Shown piece after piece: positions 17,435 through 25,737 of a stretch of 64,000 bases of DNA (the first letter of the stretch is position 1; each line of letters opens with the position of its first letter). The DNA comes from Prauserella halophila (GTDB lineage: Bacteria > Actinomycetota > Actinomycetes > Mycobacteriales > Pseudonocardiaceae). The position numbers and the translations under genes are program-made. The DNA is taken from positions 434,001 through 498,000 of the forward strand of contig NZ_JAMTCQ010000010.1 of NCBI RefSeq assembly GCF_024171895.1. The letters are read 5' to 3'. Under the pieces are notes generated by a model. It did not search any database. It was not told the DNA's origin and saw only the letters and a program-made list of their open reading frames with translations.

Positions 17435-18160
17435 TCAGCGGCCTGGTGCGTCCCAGCCGGAGCGGTCGAAGAAGTGCTCGTCGGTGCGGGCCTCCGGTTC
17501 GATGCGGCCGGGCCCCGACGCGTGGCGCGGTCCCCCGGGTGCGGCGGCGAGCGGCGGAACCGCGCGACCGTGCGGATCGGTGTCCTCGCCGGGCCGCGGA
17601 ACGTCCTCGCCGGGCCGCGGAACGTCCTCGCCCGGGGCTGCAGCCGGAGGTTCGGCGTACGGAGCCGCCCGGACCCCGGCGTCCTGGTGCTCGTCCTGGA
17701 ACATGCTGCCCCGGTACTCGGACTCCCGGTGCTCGGACTCCCGGTACCCGGCTTCCGGTTGCGCCGCCTCGGCGCCGGCCGGGTCCGCGGACGGTACGGA
17801 CTCCGCTTCCCAAGCGAGACGCTCGAGTACCCATTCCAGCGCGAGCGCCTGCGGCGAGGTGCCACGGGCCTCGGCGAGCTCACTGAGTTCCTCGCCTGCG
17901 GCGTGGGTCATGCGCAGCTGGTAGACCTGCGCTTCGCCGAACTTCCTGCCGGAGCCGGTGCTCTCGACGTCGTTGTCCGGGGCGAGGGCCTTCAGGTAGC
18001 TGGAGAGCTCCTGGTCCTCGCCGCCGTGGTCGTCGGTGTCGTCGCGGCCTGCCGGTGCGGCGGCGCGCGGCGTGGCGTTGTCCGCGTCGTCCCGGCGTCT
18101 GGAGCCGGATTTGCCGCGGCCGGACAGCCGTCCGAATGAAGGTTTAGGCACGGCGGCCAC
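17435..18160 (-). CDS. Conserved hypothetical protein, disordered flanks
   Basis: 241 residues. A basic N-terminus (PKPSFGRLSGRGKSGSRRR) leads to a central helical block, FGEAQVYQLRMTHAAGEELSELA followed by ALALEWVLERLAWEAE, with the look of a small ribbon-helix-helix or helical binding module. The C-terminal 110 residues are acidic and repetitive, including tandem RPGEDVP units encoded by a 21-bp DNA repeat near 17578-17630. I do not recognise the family. The start is GTG 18160; another GTG three codons later is possible. Confidence 0.55.
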   Translation of the reverse strand: MAAVPKPSFGRLSGRGKSGSRRRDDADNATPRAAAPAGRDDTDDHGGEDQELSSYLKALAPDNDVESTGSGRKFGEAQVYQLRMTHAAGEELSELAEARGTSPQALALEWVLERLAWEAESVPSADPAGAEAAQPEAGYRESEHRESEYRGSMFQDEHQDAGVRAAPYAEPPAAAPGEDVPRPGEDVPRPGEDTDPHGRAVPPLAAAPGGPRHASGPGRIEPEARTDEHFFDRSGWDAPGR

Positions 18161-18994
18161 GATAACGGTTGTGTTTCACCGACGTGCACGCGACATGGCT
18201 TCCGACACGTCGCGTGACGGACTGCCATCGTCAGCTTGTCGTCGTCGAGTATGTCGATAGGCCGTTCGTGTGGGCACAACCGAGCCGCGTTGTGGATTCT
18301 TGCACGGATCGTGATTTCCGATGCCGTGCGGATTGCGGACTGCGCCGACCGGAGAATGCTGCCGCCGACCGGAGAATGCTGCCGAGGTGCAGTGCGGGGC
18401 CGGGACGCCGGTGGCGAACGAGCGACTGAAACGGCCGTGACCACCGCTGCGATCCGGATGCGCGGAAGGTGCTGCAGAAATGGAGGGTGCTGCAGAAATG
18501 GAGAAGCCCCCGCGCCAGGGGGAGGAACGCGGGGGCCGGAGGGGATCTCCACAGGCGCTGACCGGGGGTGCGTCAGCACGTCGATTGTTACACGATCCGG
18601 CCGCGAGTGGCGAGACTTGTGGATGAAAATAAGGCCACGAGTCGGTACTGGCGGATCGCCATCGGTTTGTACTCCGCCGTGTCTACCGCGAATAGGTTGA
18701 CATTCTTCCGGAGACGGCACGCTGTGTCCGCGAGATCTTTCGTCGGCAGGCACGACGTACGGAAATTGCGCGACACGGACCGTTCCGGGTCGTCGCACGC
18801 TCCTGGCGGGGCCCGGTGCGACCGACGAGCCGAGTTCGCTGCGTGGCCGGGAGTTCACTCTGCGGGGGGCTGGGGTTGTGATCGCCGCGTGGCTAGCCTC
18901 GGCGCCGAGGCCGGTACTCGACCACCCCTCGATCCGGCGGAAGCCCGTGACGCGGGGGACCGTCTGCGATCCGGCGCAGCCCCTTGGAGGAGCA
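18161..18994. other. 834-bp gene-free stretch with small duplications
   Basis: No reading frame here has convincing codon bias. GCCGACCGGAGAATGCTGCC is duplicated in tandem around 18340-18380, and GGTGCTGCAGAAATGGAG is duplicated around 18470-18505. Right after lies a hairpin (GCCCCCGCG at about 18507 with CGCGGGGGC at about 18529) that could be a terminator or attenuator. Lower GC around 18600-18720 suggests promoter sequence. An undetected small RNA or leader is possible. Confidence 0.4.
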
Positions 18995-19243
18995 ATGAGC
19001 GGATCTGTGGAAGTGCGGCAGTTTCTCCTTCGGCAAGAGGGAGGAGGGCAGGTTTCCGATGTCGGCGGGCTTCCGGGGCAGCGTTCGGGACAGGCGGAGG
19101 CGCCGCGGGTGTCCGACGATCAGGTGCGCAGGGCGCGAATCGCAGTGGCCTCCGGTGCGCTCGACGTCGAGGACTGCGCGGAGCTGCTCGGCATGCTCGG
19201 CCTGACACCCGATGACGACGGCAACGTGCCGGCCCAGCGTTAG
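18995..19243 (+). CDS. Small conserved actinobacterial protein
   Basis: 82 residues. ATG 18995 follows a strong GGAGGAG site, which decides this start over the longer upstream frame. The C-terminal 40 residues (VSDDQVRRARIAVASGALDVEDCAELLGMLGLTP split over two helices) look like the small helical proteins common in actinobacteria, with the recurring DCxxLLxMLGL ending. The function is unknown. A 13-bp hairpin at 19300 probably ends the transcript. Confidence 0.65.
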   Translation: MSGSVEVRQFLLRQEGGGQVSDVGGLPGQRSGQAEAPRVSDDQVRRARIAVASGALDVEDCAELLGMLGLTPDDDGNVPAQR

Positions 19244-19299
19244 CGGTATCGCTCGCAGGTCCGTAGGCCGCTGGTCGCAGGCTCCCGCCGCCTCGTCGT

Positions 19300-19329
19300 C
19301 CGATTCGACCCGGTGACGGGTCGAATCGG
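19300..19329. terminator. 13-bp perfect hairpin
   Basis: CCGATTCGACCCG and its exact complement enclose a GTGA loop. It lies 57 bases downstream of the small gene. There is no T-tract, which is usual in high-GC terminators. Confidence 0.65.
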
Positions 19330-19362
19330 CCGTGGCGGCTGTGGCACGTGGTGAGCGTGTGC

Positions 19363-19397
19363 GTCCAGGTGCACACCCCCTGGTCGTGCACCTGGAC
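19363..19397. repeat. 12-bp inverted repeat GTCCAGGTGCAC
   Basis: GTCCAGGTGCAC at 19363-19374 and GTGCACCTGGAC at 19386-19397 are perfect complements separated by 11 bases. It follows the hairpin at 19300. It could be a second terminator or a protein-binding site. Confidence 0.55.
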
Positions 19398-19824
19398 AGC
19401 ACTTCGTCACGCTAATTGCCGGCAACGGTGCAGGGCAACGCGGTTGCGCCGGGTTCGCCCGTGCTGTCACCGGGTTGGCAGCTCCCGGTGGGGCGTCGTT
19501 AACCCGGCGGCGGTGGTGGACGCCTCGACGTCACGGATCCGGGCGCTGTGTGGCCGGGCCGGGTGTCGTCCGGGCGCTGCGTCATCCGGCGTGATCCAGG
19601 TCATCCGGAGTGATCCAGGTCGTCCCGCTGATCGAGTGGGCCTCGGGTGTCGGCGGGTTCGGCGGGCGCCGGCGGCGAACTCCACCGGTGCGGAAGTTTT
19701 CGCAGGTCAGGGCAAAACTGGCCCCCGGTGTTTCGGCAGTCGGGCAGGTGTCGTAAAGTAGTCATCGCTCCCGGGGAGACGACCTGGAGAGCGTGGTCGG
19801 GTCGGTTATCCGAAACCGGGCCGG
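19398..19824. other. Gene-free stretch upstream of the tRNA cluster
   Basis: No coding frame is convincing. TCATCCGG followed by GTGATCCAGGTC occurs twice in tandem near 19580-19620. A possible tRNA promoter is TTTCGG at 19731 with TAAAGT at 19754 (17-bp spacing), about 65 bp before tRNA-Glu. Confidence 0.4.
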
Positions 19825-19897
19825 GCTCCCATCGTCCAGCGGCCTAGGACTCCGCCCTTTCAAGGCGGCGACGCGGGTTCGAATCCCGTTGGGAGTA
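19825..19897 (+). tRNA. tRNA-Glu (UUC)
   Basis: A 73-base cloverleaf. Acceptor GCTCCCA pairs with TGGGAGT (one G-T pair), discriminator A. The anticodon loop CTTTCAA gives UUC, and the T-arm carries GGTTCGAATCC. CCA is not encoded. Confidence 0.95.
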
Positions 19898-19986
19898 CGC
19901 AGTACACTGCACGTGAGACGTGCAGCTGACAACAGAATGCCGGCTCGGGTGACGGTCATCGGAACCCGACAGTCGGAACACAGCAA

Positions 19987-20060
19987 GGCCCTGTGGCGCA
20001 GTTGGTCAGCGCGCCGCCCTGTCACGGCGGAGGTCGCGGGTTCAAGTCCCGTCAGGGTCG
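19987..20060 (+). tRNA. tRNA-Asp (GUC)
   Basis: A 74-base cloverleaf. Acceptor GGCCCTG pairs with CAGGGTC, discriminator G. The anticodon loop CTGTCAC gives GUC and the T-loop is GTTCAAG. CCA is not encoded. It is probably co-transcribed with tRNA-Glu 90 bases upstream. Confidence 0.95.
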
Positions 20061-20065
20061 CATCG

Positions 20066-20101
20066 AAGGAGCGGGTTCGTCATGAGACGGACCCGCTCCT
20101 T
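20066..20101 (+). terminator. Terminator after tRNA-Asp
   Basis: A 16-bp stem (AAGGAGCGGGTTCGTC with GACGGACCCGCTCCTT, one G-T pair) has loop ATGA and is followed by TTC. Confidence 0.88.
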
Positions 20102-20132
20102 TCGCATCGACGGGAGTTCTCGACGCCGGGTG

Positions 20133-20185
20133 GTCTCGGCGCTGAGCGGTTTCGGCGCTGGGCGGTTTCGGCGCTGGGCGGTTTC
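20133..20185 (+). repeat. 16-bp tandem repeat between tRNA genes
   Basis: About three and a half copies of TTTCGGCGCTGGGCGG, the first diverged (TCTCGGCGCTGAGCGG). No gene is present. Confidence 0.75.
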
Positions 20186-20247
20186 GACAGTGGTGGTCGT
20201 GCCGCTCCGCAACTGTCGCTGCCCTGCGCGACCGGACCCGCCGCACG

Positions 20248-20283
20248 CGCTGTTGTACACATGCGCTACTGTGTACAACAGCG
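20248..20283. promoter_or_regulatory. Perfect 14-bp inverted repeat before tRNA-Phe
   Basis: CGCTGTTGTACACA at 20248-20261 and its exact complement at 20270-20283 flank TGCGCTAC. It ends 3 bases before the mature tRNA-Phe and therefore overlaps the promoter or 5' leader. It may be an operator, a processing hairpin or part of the promoter itself. Confidence 0.65.
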
Positions 20284-20286
20284 AAC

Positions 20287-20360
20287 GGCCAGGTAGCTCA
20301 GTTGGTACGAGCGTCCGCCTGAAAAGCGGAAGGTCGCCGGTTCGACCCCGGCCCTGGCCA
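20287..20360 (+). tRNA. tRNA-Phe (GAA)
   Basis: A 74-base cloverleaf. Acceptor GGCCAGG pairs with CCTGGCC, discriminator A. The anticodon loop CTGAAAA gives GAA and the T-loop is GTTCGAC. CCA is not encoded. Confidence 0.95.
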
Positions 20361-20374
20361 CGTAGCTGACGAGC

Positions 20375-20413
20375 GAAAACGGTCCTTGCGAGACTCTCGC
20401 AGGGACCGTTTTC
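20375..20413 (+). terminator. Terminator after tRNA-Phe
   Basis: GAAAACGGTCCTTGCGAG and the nearly complementary CTCGCAGGGACCGTTTTC (one G-T pair) form a long hairpin ending in TTTTC. Confidence 0.88.
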
Positions 20414-20660
20414 GTATCAGGGCCACTGTCGTATCAGGGCCGTTTTCGTGTCGGGTGCTCAGTTCGGGTCCCAGTCGCCCTTCCATGAGCAACCGCCCGG
20501 CGACGACTCCGTCGCGTTCGGCGACTCATCGTCCCTTGTCCGGCGGCTCGTGGTCACCCGGCGATGGCCATGTCGCGGGACGAGACATGTGTAACGTACT
20601 AGATTCGCTGCTCATCGCCTATCTTCACCGGGGAGACCGAGGAGAGAGGGAGCCCGCCTG

Positions 20661-21455
20661 GTGAGTACCGGCATCGACCATCCGCGCAGCTACTACGAGC
20701 GCATCGACGAGCGGCGGTACAAGCCGACTTTGCACACGAGCGGCGCGTGGAACCCGGACGAACAGCATTTCAGCCCTCTCGGGGGACTCATCACCCACGC
20801 CATCGAACGCGACCGCGACGAACGCGGCAGCGCGCTCGCGGTCTCCCGCATCAGCTTCGACATCCTCGGCACACTCGCCCTCGACGAATGCGACATCCGG
20901 GTCGAGGTGATCCGTCCGGGGCGGACGATCGAGCTGGTCGAGGCCGTGGCCGACCTCGGCGGCCGTACCGCGGTACGCGCGCGGGCATGGCTGCTGACCC
21001 CGGGCGACACCGCGTCCGTCGCGGGTGGTGAGGACGCGCCGCTCACCCCACCGGACGATCTCGAACCGTGGGGGATGTCGGAGCTGTGGTCCGGTGGGTA
21101 CATCGCCTCCCTAGACGCCCGCCCGGTCTCGTCGCCGGAACCGGGCCGCGGCACGGTTTGGCTCGCGCACACCCTGGATCTCGTCGCCGGTGAATCCGCG
21201 GGACCGTTCGCCTCGTTCGTCACGCACGTCGACGCGGCCAATGGCATCGCCGTGCGCAGGCCACCGACGGAGTGGATGTTCCCGAACGTCGACCTGACCG
21301 TCCACCTGCACCGGACCCCGGAGCCGGGCTGGACCGGCCTCGACACCACCGTCACGTTCGGCCCCGAGGGGCGCGGCATCACGAGCACCGCCCTGCACGA
21401 CCTCCGCGGTCACGTCGGCCACGCCCAGCAGATCCTCACCGTCCGCCCCCTGTAA
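20661..21455 (+). CDS. Acyl-CoA thioesterase-like protein (TesB-type double hotdog)
   Basis: 264 residues. The N-terminal half has FSPLGGLITHAIERDRDERG and VSRISFDILGTLALDECDIRVEVIRPGRTIELVEA, typical of TesB/DUF4442-like double-hotdog thioesterases. The second half repeats the hotdog pattern and ends LTVRPL. These hydrolyse acyl-CoA thioesters. GTG 20661 follows a GAGAGAGGGAG purine tract. It is monocistronic. The substrate is not evident. Confidence 0.75.
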   Translation: MSTGIDHPRSYYERIDERRYKPTLHTSGAWNPDEQHFSPLGGLITHAIERDRDERGSALAVSRISFDILGTLALDECDIRVEVIRPGRTIELVEAVADLGGRTAVRARAWLLTPGDTASVAGGEDAPLTPPDDLEPWGMSELWSGGYIASLDARPVSSPEPGRGTVWLAHTLDLVAGESAGPFASFVTHVDAANGIAVRRPPTEWMFPNVDLTVHLHRTPEPGWTGLDTTVTFGPEGRGITSTALHDLRGHVGHAQQILTVRPL

Positions 21456-21556
21456 CGGCCGTTTCGAACGGCGGGTGCAACCCGCGGGCACGCTCACCTC
21501 GTCCTGGCAGCGAGTCCGCGCGACACGGCGCGGGTCGACATCGCGAGGGGGCTGCG

Positions 21557-22237
21557 ATGACAACTGCCGGGAACACCCGCGCGGGCAACGTGCCGAGAAC
21601 GGTGGGCCTGACGACGGCCGCCGTGCTGAGCGGAGCTCTGGCGGCACCGGGCGTATCGATGGCCGACGGGGACCGCGACGTGCCGGACTCGGCGTCCGTG
21701 CAGGCCGATATCGACGGCGACGGTGGCCCTGAGCTGATCACCGTGCGCGACCGCGGCGACGACCGTGTCGTGTCCGCACGCTTCGCCGACCATTCCTATG
21801 TGGAATCGGCGTTCCCCGCGGACGTGCCCGGACGGCTGCAGCTCGATCCGCGCGTGGCCGACCTGGGCAGGGACGGTGCCGACGACGTCGTCGTCACCAT
21901 CGCGACCGGAGCCAACACGCGGACCCTCGCCGCGTTCACGTACCTCCCCGAACAGGGGCTCGTGCGTGTGACCGGCACCGACGGGGTGCCGTTCGCCTTC
22001 CACGACGGTGGTGGTGCGACGTCGGCGGCGTCGTATACCTGCCACGAACCGGTCACCGGCGGCGCGACCTTCACGACCGTGCGCGCCGAACGGACCGAAA
22101 CCGGACTCGACGGCGTGCGCACCCGCTACGCGGTCCGGCGCGACACGGTCCTCCTGCACGGACGGACCGAGTTCCACGGTGCCGCCGAGAACGCGCCCGT
22201 GGTGCAGGCCGACCCGGCCGGCTGCGCTCCTGCCTGA
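21557..22237 (+). CDS. Secreted FG-GAP/VCBS-like protein
   Basis: 226 residues. It has a signal peptide (VPRTVGLTTAAVLSGALAAP, cleavage near VSMA) and then two FG-GAP-like motifs, VQADIDGDGGPELITVRD and RVADLGRDGADDVVVTI. These calcium-binding beta-propeller-type repeats are found in surface and secreted proteins. The C-terminus has a conserved Cys pair. GAGGGGG precedes ATG 21557. No enzyme domain is visible, so it may be a surface-binding or structural protein. Confidence 0.65.
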   Translation: MTTAGNTRAGNVPRTVGLTTAAVLSGALAAPGVSMADGDRDVPDSASVQADIDGDGGPELITVRDRGDDRVVSARFADHSYVESAFPADVPGRLQLDPRVADLGRDGADDVVVTIATGANTRTLAAFTYLPEQGLVRVTGTDGVPFAFHDGGGATSAASYTCHEPVTGGATFTTVRAERTETGLDGVRTRYAVRRDTVLLHGRTEFHGAAENAPVVQADPAGCAPA

Positions 22238-22266
22238 GGCGGGCGGCGAACACCGGGCCGGCCTGC

Positions 22267-22311
22267 GCGGACGACGGCGCCGCGGACGACGGCGCCGCGG
22301 ACGACGGCCGC
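22267..22311 (+). repeat. 15-bp tandem repeat GCGGACGACGGCGCC
   Basis: Two exact copies and one partial copy lie in the gap between the FG-GAP-like gene and the pirin gene. Confidence 0.7.
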
Positions 22312-22502
22312 AGGCGGGGCCGGTCAGCCGACGGCGGTGACGGTGCCGCGGGCGTCGGACAGCTCGACCGCGCGTGCCGTTCCGGCCGCCGCGGTCGGTC
22401 GACGTGCGCGATGTCCCGTGGCAGCGCGTCGGGCATGGTGAACGGTGACGCTCGCGTGGACCTGGCGGCGCGCGTGGATCCGACGAGCACCTGGAGGCGG
22501 GA

Positions 22503-23465
22503 ATGAGCAATCTCGAGGCCACACCCGAGGAGCTGACCTGTACGTCGGCACCGAACGACCGCGGGCGCGTGCTCGAACCGCGCAGCGTGCCTCTCGGCGG
22601 TCCGCGGGCGATGGCGGTGCGCCGCACGTTGCCGCAGCGGGCGCAGTCGTTCATCGGTGCGTGGTGTTTCGTCGACCACTACGGCCCCGACGACGTGTCG
22701 GCGACCGGCGGTATGCGCGTCGCAGGTCATCCGCACACCGGGCTGCAGACGGTGTCGTGGCTGTTCCGCGGCGAGATCGAGCACCGCGACACGACCGGCG
22801 TTCACGCGTATGTGCGCCCCGGCGAGCTCAACCTCATGACGGCGGGCGCCGGGATCGCGCACTCCGAGTTCTCCACCGCCGACACCGACGTGCTGCACGG
22901 CGTGCAGCTGTGGCTCGCGTTGCCCGAAGCCGAGCGGTTCACCCGGCCGGGGTTCCAGCACTACGCGCCGCCCGCGGTCGACGTCGACGGCGCGCAGCTG
23001 CTCGTTTTCCTCGGCTCACTCGCAGGGCAGGTCTCGCCGGTACGGACGTTCACGCCGCTGCTCGGAGCCGAGCTCACCCTGCCTGCCGGGCGGGAGCTGC
23101 AGCTGGACGTCGATCCGACGTTCGAACACGGCGTGCTGGTCGACCGGGGATCGGTCGACACAGCCGGGGTGACCGCCGAGGCGGGCATGCTCGTCCACCA
23201 GCCCGCGGGGCCCGGCACCCTGACGTTGCGCGCCGAGTCCGACACGCGCGTGCTGCTGCTCGGCGGCGAACCACTCGACGAGCAGATCGTCATGTGGTGG
23301 AACTTCGTCGGCCGTTCACACGACGAGATCGCCGAGTACCGGCGCGAATGGGAGCACGAGCGCACGTCGCGCACGCCGGGCCGGTTCGGCCGCATGCCGG
23401 AGGAATGGGAACAGACCATCCCCGCCCCCGAACTGCCGAACGTCCGCCTGCGCCCGCGCAGCTAG
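22503..23465 (+). CDS. Pirin family bicupin protein
   Basis: 320 residues with the two-cupin pirin layout. The N-terminal cupin has GGMRVAGHPHTGLQTVSWLF (metal His pair), GEIEHRD and LMTAGAGIAHSEFS. A C-terminal pirin_C domain covers about 180-280. The C-terminus continues through VMWWNFVGRSHDEI, the usual family signature. Pirins are metal-dependent oxidoreductases (some are quercetin dioxygenases) or regulators. ATG 22503 follows GGCGGGA. Confidence 0.88.
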   Translation: MSNLEATPEELTCTSAPNDRGRVLEPRSVPLGGPRAMAVRRTLPQRAQSFIGAWCFVDHYGPDDVSATGGMRVAGHPHTGLQTVSWLFRGEIEHRDTTGVHAYVRPGELNLMTAGAGIAHSEFSTADTDVLHGVQLWLALPEAERFTRPGFQHYAPPAVDVDGAQLLVFLGSLAGQVSPVRTFTPLLGAELTLPAGRELQLDVDPTFEHGVLVDRGSVDTAGVTAEAGMLVHQPAGPGTLTLRAESDTRVLLLGGEPLDEQIVMWWNFVGRSHDEIAEYRREWEHERTSRTPGRFGRMPEEWEQTIPAPELPNVRLRPRS

Positions 23466-23480
23466 CTCCCCGCCCTCGAC

Positions 23481-23610
23481 GCCGTGTTGCAGGTTCCGGG
23501 GATCGTGTTGCGCTTTCCGGGGCCCGTGTTGCAAGTTCGGGTCCGCCCCGCGTGTTCTGCACTCAGCCCCGCGTGTCCTGCATTCGGCACCGCGTGTTCT
23601 GCACCTGGGC
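23481..23610 (+). repeat. 21-nt intergenic repeat array, locus A
   Basis: Six head-to-tail units lie between convergent pirin and GatB/YqeY genes. The first three are GTGTTGC units, the third carrying extra bases. The last three are variants GTGTTCTGCACTCAG, GTGTCCTGCATTCGG and GTGTTCTGCACCTGG. All but one are 21 bases long. Related arrays are at 24151, 28716, 34700, 57989 and 61771. Confidence 0.85.
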
Positions 23611-23652
23611 GTTGCCCGGAGCCTGCGGACGCGGGCGCCGGTCCACGCCATC

Positions 23653-23690
23653 GTGCGGGTACGGGTACGGGTACGGGTACGGGTGCGGGT
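23653..23690 (+). repeat. Hexanucleotide repeat (GGGTAC)n
   Basis: About six GGGTAC/GGGTGC hexamers follow locus A, just before the 3' end of the GatB/YqeY gene. The gap is non-coding. Confidence 0.8.
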
Positions 23691-23736
23691 CGTTCGTGCG
23701 ACCGGGCCTCGCCCACCAGCCGATTCGGACGTAGGT

Positions 23737-24105
23737 TCAGCCGTCCACGAACCGGGCCAGCACGGACGCCTCGTACCGGACGGCTTCGGCTGCGTCGTGT
23801 TGCCCGAGCCGGTCGTAATCGGCCGCGTTCGCCCTGCGTTCGTCGACAGCCGAGCGCACGATGCCGGTCACGTCCTCGCCCGTCAGCTCCCGGCGTGCGA
23901 CGTCGGCCGTGCCGACCCCGGCCACGGCTCCCGCGACGTTGTCCGAACCCGCATCGGGAGCGGTTTCGGCCTGCACGGCTTCGGCGTTGTCGATGGCGCC
24001 GAGAGCCGAACGCAACGCTGACGTCGCTCCCTTGTCCTTCGTCTTCATGGCATCTTTCAACGCCGTCCGCATGGCGGCGCGCAGCTCGGTCACCTGTTCC
24101 GTCAC
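23737..24105 (-). CDS. GatB/YqeY domain protein
   Basis: About 122 residues. The family is recognised from VTELRAAMRTALKDAMKTKD, ALRSALGAIDNAEAV and the C-terminal helical bundle (GIVRSAVDERRANAADYDRL and AVRYEASVLARFV). YqeY proteins resemble the tRNA-binding tail of the GatB amidotransferase; the function is unclear. GTG 24105 is chosen at the start of homology with no clear ribosome site. An upstream TACGTT may be a -10 element, suggesting a leaderless transcript. Confidence 0.82.
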   Translation of the reverse strand: MTEQVTELRAAMRTALKDAMKTKDKGATSALRSALGAIDNAEAVQAETAPDAGSDNVAGAVAGVGTADVARRELTGEDVTGIVRSAVDERRANAADYDRLGQHDAAEAVRYEASVLARFVDG

Positions 24106-24150
24106 CGGCGTAACGTAGCAACGCCGCGCCGGTACACGCTTCCCGTTTTC

Positions 24151-24195
24151 GCCGCAACACGGCCCCCGGAATCCGCAACACGGCCTCCGGATCCG
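24151..24195 (-). repeat. 21-nt intergenic repeat array, locus B
   Basis: Two or so units in minus orientation. The reverse strand reads GCCGTGTTGCGGATTCCGGG followed by another GCCGTGTTGCGG. The array lies upstream of the GatB/YqeY start, in the divergent gap before the GNAT gene. Confidence 0.8.
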
Positions 24196-24445
24196 GTCGT
24201 TCTTGCGGTCGACGAGATCGAACCAGCCGTCGGAGTCCGTGCAGTCGACGTCGTCGCGAGTTCCCTCGCCGCCGTCGGCCACCGCGGGCTGATCGTGCGG
24301 CCGCCCGTGCGCGTGTGTCAAGGTTGGACAGTGGAGGCCGATGCCACCACTCGGCCACGATTTTCCGTCGTGCGAGGGAGAATCGGCCGACATCGGGAGC
24401 GGCCGGTCACCGCTCGCGCAGCGCTCCCCAAGCGAGGTGATCTCG

Positions 24446-25090
24446 ATGCTGACCGTTCGTACCTATCGCAGTGGTGATCGGCCCGCCTTGCGGGAGTTGT
24501 TCGCCTATGCCGGCAACGGATCGCCCACGGAATCGCTGTGGGGCGATCCCGAATCGGAGGCCGCCGTCTACCTCGACCCGTATCTCGACGCCGTGCCGGG
24601 GTCGGTGTGGTTGGCCGAACGCGACGATCGGCTGGTCGGATACCTCGTCGGCTGCCCGTCCCCCGAGCTGCTGGCCGGTGAGGACGCGAGGCTGGCGGCC
24701 GCGATCCGGCAGCACCGGCTGCTGAAGAATCCCGCTGCGCGGCGGTTCCTCGTCCGCAGCGTGCGTGACCTGGCCGTGGCCAAGCTACGCAGGCGCGGGA
24801 CGGCAGGCGAGCTCCACGACGAGCGGTGGCCCGCTCACCTGCACCTCAACGTCGCCGAGACCGCGCGCGGCAGCGGAGCGGCGGAAGGGATGGTGCGGAA
24901 CTTCCTGTCCCAGTTGAAACAACAGGGCGTCGCGGGCTGTCACCTGCAGACGGTGCAGGAAAACGAACGCGCCGTGCGGTTCTTCACGCGCATGGGGTTC
25001 ACGCCGCACGGCGAGGTCGTGCCGGTGCCGGGCGTTCGTCACCACGGCAGGCCGGTGCACCAGCTCACCATGGTGCGCTCCACGGAGTGA
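24446..25090 (+). CDS. GNAT family N-acetyltransferase
   Basis: 214 residues. The C-terminal half has the GNAT core: WPAHLHLNVAETARGSGAAEGMV (acetyl-CoA pyrophosphate loop R-x-x-G-x-G/A) and LQTVQENERAVRFFTRMGF. The N-terminal half is a family-specific region with VWLAERDDRLVGYLVG. ATG 24446 follows GCGAGGTGAT. It transfers acetyl from acetyl-CoA to an unknown amine. The architecture resembles hexosaminidase-associated GNATs, but no substrate is evident. Confidence 0.82.
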   Translation: MLTVRTYRSGDRPALRELFAYAGNGSPTESLWGDPESEAAVYLDPYLDAVPGSVWLAERDDRLVGYLVGCPSPELLAGEDARLAAAIRQHRLLKNPAARRFLVRSVRDLAVAKLRRRGTAGELHDERWPAHLHLNVAETARGSGAAEGMVRNFLSQLKQQGVAGCHLQTVQENERAVRFFTRMGFTPHGEVVPVPGVRHHGRPVHQLTMVRSTE

Positions 25091-25191
25091 ACGCCGGGCC
25101 GAGCGCGCAGGCCCCGCGGCGGTTCGGCAATCCCGCGGTGGCTCGGCAGTCCCGCGGCGGACCGGCGGGACCGCGTGCCGGCTCCGCCGGG

Positions 25192-25650
25192 TCAGAGTGA
25201 GACCTGCAGCAGGCGCGGTGACACGGCGAATCCCCGGCGTTCGTAGGCCGGGACCGCGCGCCGGCTCGAATGCACCGTGACCCATTCGAGCCCCAGCTCC
25301 CCGGCCCGGGTCAGTACCGCCTCGACGAGCCGATCGCCGTAACCGGCCGACCGATGTTCCGGTGTCACGTAGACACACTGCAGATCGCCCACCACCCGGT
25401 CGGTCGCGTGCGGTGACGGCACCCGCGCCTGCAGCGCCAGCCACGCCATGCCGATGATCTCGTCACCTCGCAGGACGACCAGCGGATGATGCTCCTCGGA
25501 GTGGGTTCGCGCCCACGAGACGAAGGTGTCGACGAACTCGCCGCGCGTCGTGGCGGGTTCGTCCCCGCGGTCGATCACCCAGCGCCAGCGCATGCCGGCC
25601 AGCAACGGCAGTTCGTCGTCTCGTGCGGCGCGGATCGTCATCTCGTCCAT
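25192..25650 (-). CDS. GNAT family N-acetyltransferase
   Basis: About 152 residues. The start at ATG 25650 (MDEMTIRAARDDELPLLAGM) opens the acetyltransferase fold; the longer upstream extension is not gene-like. VYVTPEHRSAGYGDRLVEAVL is the acetyl-CoA loop, and WVTVHSSRRAVPAYERRGF is the C-terminal signature. It is convergent with the upstream GNAT. The substrate is unknown. Confidence 0.82.
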   Translation of the reverse strand: MDEMTIRAARDDELPLLAGMRWRWVIDRGDEPATTRGEFVDTFVSWARTHSEEHHPLVVLRGDEIIGMAWLALQARVPSPHATDRVVGDLQCVYVTPEHRSAGYGDRLVEAVLTRAGELGLEWVTVHSSRRAVPAYERRGFAVSPRLLQVSL

Positions 25651-25737
25651 GCTGCGCATTCTCGCCGCACCGGAATTGTCGGACGTCGCGAGTAGCGTCA
25701 CGGGCGACCATCGACGGGAGCGGAGGAGGGGGCCGTC

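Noticed and set aside
18161-18858. Frames in the 834-bp gap
   Set aside because: Codon bias is weak, there are no ribosome sites, and the text reads as arginine/threonine-rich shadow.
19825-20413. tRNA cluster as an integration site for a mobile element
   Set aside because: No integrase, excisionase or repeat of the tRNA 3' end was found in the window.
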